A DNA stretch of 5,265 nt from DASWHX01 sp036397995. Lineage in GTDB: Bacteria; Bacteroidota; Bacteroidia; Cytophagales; Cyclobacteriaceae. The translations under genes and the position numbers were made by a program. This document shows positions 1 to 5,265 of the stretch, piece after piece. The notes beneath the pieces were generated by a model that did not search any database, was not told the DNA's origin, and saw only the letters and a list, made by a program, of their open reading frames with translations. The stretch covers positions 1 to 5,265 of the forward strand of contig DASWHX010000096.1 in the NCBI GenBank assembly GCA_036397995.1, written 5' to 3'. Numbering within the stretch: position 1 is the first letter of the stretch; the number at the start of each line of letters is the position of its first letter.

Positions 1-2693
1 AAATCATAAGGAATGGCGGCATCCGGCATTAACTCCAGACTTTTAAAAATTACTTCACGTGCCCGCTGTTCATTACCTTCATTGACCAACGCTTCAGCCA
101 GCGTATTGAAACTTGACCTGTGATTCAAAACAAAACTTCTATAGTCTTCATTATAATAGGTATTCGGATTATCTAACTCCCTGTAGAAAAATTTGTTCAT
201 CAAATTGTCATACATAATTTCCGTATTCACAAAATCAGCTCCGGGATTTGGGTTTTCGATAGGCAGAAGTCTGTAGGCATTTCCTTCCTGAATAAGGTAT
301 GGAGAAAGATCGATTTTGATACTTGCCTTGGAAGTGTTGTTAAGGTAAATAGGCCTTTCCCATTTGTTGGTAGCAATCAGATCAAGAATCATAAGATCTT
401 TCTTCTCCAGTCCCTGGCCTTTTACTTCAATTTGCATCCGGTCTACAATCAAATCTTCCATTCCTTTGGGAATAATACCCATTTTTAAAACAGCTTCCTT
501 GTCAACTTTCAACGACAAAATGCGGCTGGGAACTGTATTATAGAAACTTACGGATGCCGACACTCTTAACGCGGGATGGTTCTGTTTAATTAGCGAAATA
601 TATTGTTCAAGATCAATTGCGCCTTTTACATTTGGGTTTTCAACATAATAAACAAAATCATTGGGGCTGCCCTGGCGGTAATCTTTCTCGCTCAGCGAGA
701 ATGGAAATGGTTCCGACTCATACATTTGCCGGGTCATTTGCTCAATGTACCAATCAGTATTAAAGTAGCTGAGTACTACTACCCTGGTGTCGGTTCTAAA
801 TCCTTCCACATCCTGCGAATACCACAAAGGGAAGGTATCATTATCGCCACCTGTAAATAGAATCGCGTTATAGGCACAGGAAGCAAGGAAATTTTTTGCG
901 GAATCTACGGAAAAATACCGGTCACTTCTGTCATGATCGTCCCAGTTTTGTTGGAGCATAATAATTGGAACTGAAAGAGAGACAAGAAATACTGCCGCGA
1001 TTGCTGTTTTCCGGTTTGAGATGAAATTGGCAAAAACGGCATATAAACTAATGACACCCAGACCTATCCAAATAGAAAAAGCATAAAAAGAACCTGGGTA
1101 AATGTAATCTCTTTCACGAGGCTCAACCGGTGGCGAATTCAGATAAACTGTCAAAGCCAACCCTGTCAAAATAAATAATAAAATGACCACACTGAAACTT
1201 TTTGGATCTTTTCGATACTGAAAGAGAAGTCCAACAAAGCCAAGCAACAAGGGGAGCATTAGATAATTATTTCTTCCGCGATTTTGTGCAATGCTTGGCG
1301 GCACATCACTCATAGCGTCAATAGGGGAAAGCCAACCGGCGTCCTGAATATCACTTTCCCGGCCGGAGAAATTCCACATGAAATATCGCCAATACATGTG
1401 TCCCATCTGATGCTTGATCATAAACTCTATATTGTCAGCAAATGTGGGAACTTCACCAGATCCCAGGTTCATGATACGCCTGTATTCCCTGATGTGATTG
1501 GGTTCGCTGGAATAAGCACGTGGAAAAATAGTGGTGCGGTTAGGATCATAAACCTGTTCAATCTTATGATCAATTACTTCATATTTCTCTTCCCCAGGGG
1601 TATAAACCGGCGCACCTTGTTTCTGATCAGTAAGCCGAGCATCAAAATACTGTCCATGGAATAAAGGCCTGTTTCCGTATTGTTCACGCTTCAGATAAGA
1701 AACAAAGCTCATTATATTTTCCGGATTGTTTTCATCGATTGGAGGGTCAAAGTTCGATCGTATGAGTACCAGGGAATAGGAAGAATACCCAATCAGCACA
1801 AATGTTAAACTTAGCAGTATGGTATTCATAAGAACCTTGCCTCTTGATTGAGAATAATGAATACTGTAAGCCAATCCGGCTATTAGTAATAAAACGAAAA
1901 TTATCAATCCGGAACCAAATGGCATCCCAAGCGAGTTGATGAAGAATAGTTCAAATCCTCCGGCCACACTGGGGAGTCCCGGTATGATGCCCACCATAAT
2001 CACCAGGATTATGATTCCGCTAACTCCCAAAGTTCCTATAATACCCCAACGGGTAACCTTCGTAAATTTCTTGAAATAATAAATAAAGGCAAGCGCGGGA
2101 ATGGTTACCAAATTTAATAAGTGAACTCCAATTGAAAGTCCAACCATATAGGCAGTCAGAATAAGCCAACGGTTGGAACGACTTTCATCCTCAATTAATT
2201 CCCACTTTAATACAGCCCAAATAACAAACGCAGTAAAAAAGGCTGACATTCCATAAACCTCCGCTTCAACAGCACTGAACCAGTATGAATCCGAGAAAGT
2301 ACACGCCATGGCACCAATAAATCCAGCCGCGATCAAGATCCATTTTTGATTTTCGTCAACGGTTTTTTCAGTAACGCCCAAAAGCTTTCTTCCGAGAAGG
2401 GTAATGGTCCAGAATAAGAAAAGGATTGAAAAAGCACTGCTAAGAACACTGATCATATTGATCCAATAAGCAACCTGGGTAACATCTCCCATAGCCAAAA
2501 AGGAAAACATTCTGCCAATCAAAAGAAACAAAGGCGCCCCCGGAGGATGTGGAACCATTAATTTATATGAAACGGCTATAAATTCACCGCAATCCCAATA
2601 ACTGGCTGTTCTTTCAACCGTTAGGGTATAAATAATGGCTGCAATACCAAAAACAACCCATCCAGTTATATTATTAATCTTCCTGAATTCCAT
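1..2693 (-). CDS. DUF2723-family polytopic membrane protein, probable GT-C-type glycosyltransferase (TMEM260-like), 3' end off window
   Basis: The frame is open from ATG at 2693 to the left edge: 897 codons without a stop, C-terminus missing. Seen: a first membrane segment at about residues 11-26, then an extracytoplasmic loop with W33-D-C-G-E-F38 and H49-P-P-G-A-P54, then S140-A-V-E-A-E-V-Y147. About ten or more further hydrophobic segments run to roughly residue 575. Other landmarks are P525-R-E-R-D-Y530, Q582-N-W-D-D-H-D-R589 and G615-G-D-N-D-T-F621. A soluble region follows, and from about residue 864 a helix pair looks like the start of a TPR. Known: this motif order is characteristic of DUF2723; the human member TMEM260 is a protein O-mannosyltransferase, and GT-C enzymes place acidic catalytic residues in the first loop, so D34 and E37 are the obvious candidates. 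Inferred: transfer of a sugar from a lipid carrier to exported proteins or envelope glycans; donor and acceptor are unknown. Bacteroidota members are often about 1000 residues or more, so perhaps 100-200 are cut off. The leader lacks a strong Shine-Dalgarno. The start is supported by the short N-terminus before the first helix. Confidence 0.9.
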   Translation of the reverse strand, partial: MEFRKINNITGWVVFGIAAIIYTLTVERTASYWDCGEFIAVSYKLMVPHPPGAPLFLLIGRMFSFLAMGDVTQVAYWINMISVLSSAFSILFLFWTITLLGRKLLGVTEKTVDENQKWILIAAGFIGAMACTFSDSYWFSAVEAEVYGMSAFFTAFVIWAVLKWELIEDESRSNRWLILTAYMVGLSIGVHLLNLVTIPALAFIYYFKKFTKVTRWGIIGTLGVSGIIILVIMVGIIPGLPSVAGGFELFFINSLGMPFGSGLIIFVLLLIAGLAYSIHYSQSRGKVLMNTILLSLTFVLIGYSSYSLVLIRSNFDPPIDENNPENIMSFVSYLKREQYGNRPLFHGQYFDARLTDQKQGAPVYTPGEEKYEVIDHKIEQVYDPNRTTIFPRAYSSEPNHIREYRRIMNLGSGEVPTFADNIEFMIKHQMGHMYWRYFMWNFSGRESDIQDAGWLSPIDAMSDVPPSIAQNRGRNNYLMLPLLLGFVGLLFQYRKDPKSFSVVILLFILTGLALTVYLNSPPVEPRERDYIYPGSFYAFSIWIGLGVISLYAVFANFISNRKTAIAAVFLVSLSVPIIMLQQNWDDHDRSDRYFSVDSAKNFLASCAYNAILFTGGDNDTFPLWYSQDVEGFRTDTRVVVLSYFNTDWYIEQMTRQMYESEPFPFSLSEKDYRQGSPNDFVYYVENPNVKGAIDLEQYISLIKQNHPALRVSASVSFYNTVPSRILSLKVDKEAVLKMGIIPKGMEDLIVDRMQIEVKGQGLEKKDLMILDLIATNKWERPIYLNNTSKASIKIDLSPYLIQEGNAYRLLPIENPNPGADFVNTEIMYDNLMNKFFYRELDNPNTYYNEDYRSFVLNHRSSFNTLAEALVNEGNEQRAREVIFKSLELMPDAAIPYD

Positions 2694-2761
2694 GAATAAC
2701 TTTTAGCAGGCGAAAATAAGAATTATTTGACGAAAATCAGGCCAAAATGAGCTTTTTAACG

Positions 2762-3388
2762 CTATTTGTAGATTATAACGTAATAGCAAAGCCATAAGAT
2801 AAATGGTCCCGTATAAAAGGACATAGCCAGCCACCGGATTTGGACCGGATCCTTTTTTATGGTTAGCTTCAGGCTTTGAATGAGTACAAACCAATATACC
2901 AATTCAAAAATATTCAGGGCTTTGAGGGGATAGTGCCAGGCGGGTGACAGGGCTTCATAGTCAAACAAACTCATTAATGAAAATGGGTAGAATGCCCTTA
3001 CTTCATGTAGGTTTGGATCAGGAAATATTAAAATGAAATAAAAAATCTTAATGAGTTCAGGAAGAAAAAATACCAACTCTGAAATCATCGCCACTTTCCA
3101 TAATGTATTGTAATTAATTTTGAACCCAAAGGTGAAACATCCAATCCATAGCATAAAAGAGATAATGGTGAATTTCCAGAAGTAAATTATGGGTATGGAA
3201 AAATATTGCAAAGCATTCATGAGGCTGATAACCCCGCCATGACCCTGACCCTCCAGAACTTCAAACGCGGCAATTTCCGCTTCAATGAAGTTCTTCTTCA
3301 TTAGTAAAAGCAGAAAGGTTGTAAGGCAAACGAAAAGGAAAAGAAATTTTCCATTCGTTTCAAGCAGAGAAGAAATGAAATTTTTCAT
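2762..3388 (-). CDS. Hypothetical five-segment inner-membrane protein (possibly YIP1-like)
   Basis: A 208-residue, strongly hydrophobic protein. I do not recognise its function. Five likely membrane segments lie near residues 15-30, 57-87 (long, with Pro66 and possibly kinked), 97-121, 155-176 and 187-206. The Lys-rich start (MKN...) and K31-K32 are consistent with a cytoplasmic N-terminus or first-loop anchoring. Between segments three and four lies a polar loop with P123-D-P125 and F133-Y-P-F-S137, followed by an acidic F142-D-Y-E145. No catalytic signature, metal-binding cluster or nucleotide-binding motif is visible. The five-segment layout recalls the YIP1/DUF1282 superfamily of small bacterial membrane proteins, but this rests on overall impression. 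It lies 68 bp upstream of the DUF2723 gene on the same strand with no clear terminator between them, so co-transcription is likely and a supporting role in envelope biogenesis is conceivable. ATG at 3388 is chosen because it is the first start, gives a natural N-terminus, and faces the divergent promoter region. Confidence 0.8.
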   Translation of the reverse strand: MKNFISSLLETNGKFLFLFVCLTTFLLLLMKKNFIEAEIAAFEVLEGQGHGGVISLMNALQYFSIPIIYFWKFTIISFMLWIGCFTFGFKINYNTLWKVAMISELVFFLPELIKIFYFILIFPDPNLHEVRAFYPFSLMSLFDYEALSPAWHYPLKALNIFELVYWFVLIQSLKLTIKKDPVQIRWLAMSFYTGPFILWLCYYVIIYK

Positions 3389-3497
3389 GGAGTTATAAAA
3401 CTACAAGCGTGGTCAGTGTTTGAAGACTCTAAATAAAGTAATTTGGCACATAAAAATGGGTAATGGCCTGAATTTTGAATAACCGGTCATAAAAAGC
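3389..3497. promoter_or_regulatory. Divergent intergenic region with weak Bacteroidota-type promoter candidates
   Basis: This 109-bp gap must hold the promoters of both the minus-strand membrane-protein gene and the plus-strand TPR gene. Bacteroidota primary sigma promoters are known to use a -33 TTTG and a -7 TAnnTTTG. On the plus strand, TTTG at 3419-3422 is followed after 16 nt by TAATTTGG (3439-3446), one mismatch from the -7 element. A second near match, GAATTTTG (3470-3477), lies 24 nt after the TTTG at 3442-3445. On the minus strand TAGTTTTA (complement of 3396-3403) is one mismatch from the -7 element, but it has no TTG at the right distance and would leave almost no leader. None is compelling; AT-rich DNA yields such matches by chance. 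No operator-like palindrome stands out. Confidence 0.25.
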
Positions 3498-4721
3498 ATG
3501 TATATGAAGTTTTCTGTGGTTCTTGGAATGATTGCTATTCCGCTTCTGGGCTTCGGACAGAATCTTGTTACTGCCGAGCACAAGATTGATTCAGCCTCCG
3601 TAATTTATGTGGATGGCGTAGCTCAGAAAATGCTGCTTGAAAACCCAAAAGTGCAGATTGAATCTACGCAGGCACTCAATGACATGTATAATTTCAAATT
3701 TGAAATTGCTGAAAGACAATTCAGGTGGATCATTCAGAGATATCCATGGCACCCGATAGGGTACTTTATGCAAGCCCTGGGGGAATGGTGGAAAATAATG
3801 CCGGAGCTTGAGGATGAAAGTCTGGATGAAAATTTTTATGCTTATATCGACACAACAATTAAGGTTGCAGAAACATTACACCTTAATAAAGAATACCAGG
3901 TTGAAGCCGCTTTTTTCCTGGCCGCAGCTTACGGATTCAAAGGAAGGCTTTTGTCAGAAAGAAGCAATTGGACTAAGGCTGCGGTTGCCGGGAAGAATGC
4001 CCTTAATTATATGGATGAAACCCGGTATAAAGGGGGCTTAAGTCCAGAGTTGCTTTTTGGATATGGTCTCTATAACTATTATGCCGAATGGATTCCTGAG
4101 AATTACCCGGCACTAAAACCAATACTTTGGTTTTTTCCAAATGGAGATAAAGAGTTAGGTGTGAAGCAACTTAATGAAGTAACCCGAAATGCATTGTATA
4201 CCCGCGTTGAAGCATCGGTCTTCTTGAGTCGAATTTTATATAGCGATAATATTAACAGGGAAGAATCAATGCAGATTACAGAGTACCTGGCTACGCAATA
4301 TCCTGACAACCCCTACTTCAGTCGCTCTTATGCAAGACAACTATATTCAACGGGAAAATATCGTGACGCTGAAAAACTCTGCAAAGAAATTCTGACCAAA
4401 GTAGAATCTCGCCAACAGGGATTCGGGCCAAAGACCGGCAGATATATCTCTTTTTTCCTTGGTCAGATTAGCGAATCCGGAGGCAACGAGGAAGATGCTC
4501 AAAATTATTATGAAAAGACATTGGAATATGGAAACCTGGAACCTGGCGGGCAAGAAGGCGGCTATTATTTATTTGCCGCGTATAAGCTGGCCATTTTCGC
4601 GGACCTGCGGGGCGACGACCTTGCTTTTGAGAATTATTTCGGCCTGGTAAAAAAGAATTCCAACCGGAAGGATGCTGTATGGAAAAACATGAAAGAGTAT
4701 AAAAGAAAAAAGAATAGTTAA
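3498..4721 (+). CDS. Exported TPR-type repeat protein, TTC39/IML2-like, unknown function
   Basis: 407 residues. The N-terminus is a Sec signal peptide: M-Y-M-K, a hydrophobic core (about residues 5-17), then L-G-F-G before Q21. Cleavage before Q21 fits the known Bacteroidota rule that signal peptidase I often leaves an N-terminal Gln, which becomes pyroglutamate. No lipobox Cys is present, so it is probably periplasmic or secreted rather than a lipoprotein. The rest is helical. A TPR-like pair spans about residues 58-93 (ALNDMYNFKFEIAERQF followed by YPWHP); others lie near 260-300 (YPDNPYF, then a GKYRDAEKLC helix), 315-345 (GNEEDAQNYYEKTLEYG) and about 355-392. The central G190-L-Y-N-Y-Y-A196 segment and the repeat spacing resemble TTC39/IML2-like proteins. 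Such folds usually scaffold protein contacts, and no enzymatic motif is seen. The C-terminus is basic (KEYKRKKNS). Start: ATG 3498 is the longest; ATG 3504 gives an equally good signal peptide beginning M-K-F, and no Shine-Dalgarno decides between them. No T-tailed terminator follows; the repeat array begins 31 bp downstream. Confidence 0.85.
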   Translation: MYMKFSVVLGMIAIPLLGFGQNLVTAEHKIDSASVIYVDGVAQKMLLENPKVQIESTQALNDMYNFKFEIAERQFRWIIQRYPWHPIGYFMQALGEWWKIMPELEDESLDENFYAYIDTTIKVAETLHLNKEYQVEAAFFLAAAYGFKGRLLSERSNWTKAAVAGKNALNYMDETRYKGGLSPELLFGYGLYNYYAEWIPENYPALKPILWFFPNGDKELGVKQLNEVTRNALYTRVEASVFLSRILYSDNINREESMQITEYLATQYPDNPYFSRSYARQLYSTGKYRDAEKLCKEILTKVESRQQGFGPKTGRYISFFLGQISESGGNEEDAQNYYEKTLEYGNLEPGGQEGGYYLFAAYKLAIFADLRGDDLAFENYFGLVKKNSNRKDAVWKNMKEYKRKKNS

Positions 4722-4814
4722 AGAAAAAATGGTAATTGAAGATGCGCTGCTGGAGAAAAGAAGTTTTCCTGGCAAATCCGTTAGTTTCTCTTTGTGAGAA
4801 AAATTTTATGGAGT

Positions 4815-4890
4815 CCCGCTGATATCGCAGGTCACCGCAGGGAAAAAATTGTTCGGGGAGTCTTCTGCGCAAATCCGCGAAATCTGCGGG
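4815..4890. repeat. Imperfect inverted repeat (hairpin) of copy 1
   Basis: Left arm 4815-4842, loop 4843-4862 (20 nt), right arm 4863-4890. Relative to copies two and three, the left arm carries three A-to-G differences (4831, 4841, 4842). All three turn A-U pairs into G-U pairs if transcribed from the plus strand, so folding is retained on that strand but weakened on the other. The right arm is identical to those of the other copies. Confidence 0.8.
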
Positions 4891-4952
4891 AGAAAAGAAG
4901 TTTTCTGTGAAAATTCCGTTAGTTGAGCTTTGTGAGAGAAATTTTATTGAGT

Positions 4953-5024
4953 CCCGCTGATATCGCAGATCACCGCAGAAAAAATTATTCAGAGATTTCT
5001 GCGCAAATCCGCGAAATCTGCGGG
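4953..5024. repeat. Imperfect inverted repeat (hairpin) of copy 2
   Basis: Left arm 4953-4980, loop 4981-4996 (16 nt), right arm 4997-5024. The arms pair at 22 of 28 positions. Mismatches are at arm positions 6, 10, 15 and 19-21, and the terminal five and inner seven pairs are perfect. On minus-strand RNA, positions 15 and 19 become G-U wobbles, giving 24 of 28. There is no T-tract after either arm, so it does not look like a standard intrinsic terminator. Confidence 0.85.
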
Positions 5025-5085
5025 AGAAAAGAACTTTTCCGCGAAAATCGGTTAGTTGAGCTTTGTGAGACAAATTTTATGGAGT

Positions 5086-5157
5086 CCCGCTGATATCGCA
5101 GATCACCGCAGAAAAAATTATTCAGAGTCTTCTGCGCAAATCCGCGAAATCTGCGGG
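5086..5157. repeat. Imperfect inverted repeat (hairpin) of copy 3
   Basis: Left arm 5086-5113, loop 5114-5129 (16 nt), right arm 5130-5157. Both arms are identical to those of copy two, and the loop differs only in its last two bases (TC for AT). The same six mismatches are kept, so the bulged shape itself is shared between copies. The right arm reads as three 9-10-nt sub-repeats (TCTGCGCAAA, TCCGCGAAA, TCTGCGGGA). Confidence 0.85.
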
Positions 5158-5202
5158 AGAAAAGAAGTTTTGCGCGCAAATCCGTAACTATTCATAAAGC
5201 AC

Positions 5203-5232
5203 AAAAAGCCGCCCCCGGTGTGGGAACGGCTT
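5203..5232 (-). terminator. Intrinsic terminator for a minus-strand gene lying at or beyond the right edge
   Basis: Read on the minus strand: AAGCCG (5232-5227), then TTCCC (5226-5222), loop ACACC (5221-5217), GGGGG (5216-5212), CGGCTT (5211-5206), running into a T-tract opposite the A-run at 5203-5207. The RNA stem is 11 bp, including two G-U wobbles. On plus-strand RNA those two pairs become A-C mismatches and the hairpin is followed by CAATTG instead of U's, so it acts on minus transcripts only. The gene it serves probably ends close by: candidate minus-strand stops are TAA at 5260-5258 and TGA at 5234-5232. Too little of that reading frame is in the window to call a CDS. Confidence 0.8.
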
Positions 5233-5265
5233 CAATTGTACGAAACAGAATTGTGATTTAATTTC

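Larger units (their letters stand above)
4753..5185. repeat. Tandem array of a ~134-bp hairpin-bearing repeat (three full copies and one partial)
   Basis: Copies begin at GAGAAAAG: 4753-4889 (137 bp), 4890-5023 (134 bp), 5024-5156 (133 bp), then a partial copy 5157-5185 that stops after GCAAATCCGT. Copies two and three are most alike: I count eight substitutions and one 1-nt indel. Copy one is more diverged and has a 4-nt longer hairpin loop. The partial copy matches copy one best at GCAAATCCGT (4772-4781 and 5176-5185). Each unit has a variable A/T-rich half (GAGAAAAGAA, then GTTAG, CTTTGTGAGA, AAATTTTAT) followed by a G/C-richer inverted-repeat half. Minus-strand frames through the array are open over long stretches, but copy spacings of 137, 134 and 133 bp at this boundary shift the frame between copies, so it is unlikely to be coding. 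It lies between a gene ending at 4721 and a minus-oriented terminator at 5203-5232. Words like CGCAGAT and AAATCTGCG recur in dispersed intergenic repeats of Bacteroidota as I recall; the family has no name I can give. Confidence 0.9.

Noticed and set aside
603..860. An 85-codon plus-strand open frame inside the DUF2723 gene
   Set aside because: Antisense shadow of the segment encoding the conserved GGDNDTF region.
1284..1664. A 126-codon plus-strand open frame inside the DUF2723 gene
   Set aside because: It is antisense to a gene with intact family motifs, and its peptide has no recognisable domain, signal or conserved pattern.
2694..2761. Possible internal promoter or terminator between the two minus-strand genes
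   Set aside because: Only poor matches to the TAnnTTTG element with wrong spacing, and no stable hairpin with a T-tract.
4786..4800. Small TTCTC/GAGAA hairpin in the A/T-rich half of copy 1
   Set aside because: The pairing is lost in copies two and three, where the left side changes, so it is not a property of the repeat.
4468..5073. A 201-codon minus-strand open frame with repeated peptide words (GDLRYQRDSIKF, FSRRFRGFAQKS) over the repeat array and the TPR gene end
   Set aside because: Its repetition is simply the DNA repeat translated. Copy spacing is not a constant multiple of three, so the same peptide shifts frame at the next copy (continuing in a different frame at 4985-5179). Its 3' half overlaps the well-supported TPR gene antisense.
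4985..5179. A 64-codon minus-strand open frame in the array
   Set aside because: Same repeat translated in another frame; no homologous non-repeat sequence and no plausible start context.
4753..5185. CRISPR array
   Set aside because: Units are similar along their whole length with no unique spacers between short identical repeats, only three copies exist, and no cas genes are present.

Overview
The window looks like a piece of a Bacteroidota chromosome, probably of Cytophagia or Flavobacteriia type. The reasons are a long DUF2723-family membrane protein typical of that phylum, a signal peptide ending just before a Gln (the Bacteroidota 'Q-rule'), AT-rich leaders without a clear Shine-Dalgarno, and short intergenic repeats built on CGCAGAT-like words. 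The phylum call is inference from these traits; I cannot place genus or species.

Left half (1-2693, minus strand): an uninterrupted reading frame of at least 897 codons, cut by the left window edge. It encodes a polytopic GT-C-type protein of the DUF2723 family (the family of the eukaryotic O-mannosyltransferase TMEM260), with a large extracytoplasmic part and the beginning of a helical, TPR-like C-terminus. Upstream of it on the same strand (2762-3388) lies a small five-segment membrane protein of unknown function, somewhat reminiscent of YIP1-like proteins. The 68-bp gap makes a two-gene operon plausible.

Middle (3389-4721): a 109-bp divergent intergenic region separates that pair from a plus-strand gene for an exported, all-helical TPR-type protein of 407 residues. 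It resembles the TTC39/IML2-like branch of TPR proteins. All three products are predicted to be membrane-bound or exported, so the block appears devoted to the cell envelope. A direct functional link between them is only a hypothesis.

Right end (4722-5265): no convincing gene. It holds a tandem array of three full copies (137, 134 and 133 bp) and one partial copy of a repeat. Each full copy carries a 28-nt imperfect inverted repeat, with the right arm identical in all three. It is followed by a clear intrinsic terminator oriented for the minus strand, implying that a minus-strand gene ends at or just beyond the right edge. The array thus sits between two converging genes. It is the most unusual structure in the window. 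No RNA gene, IS element, CRISPR array or attachment site was found.
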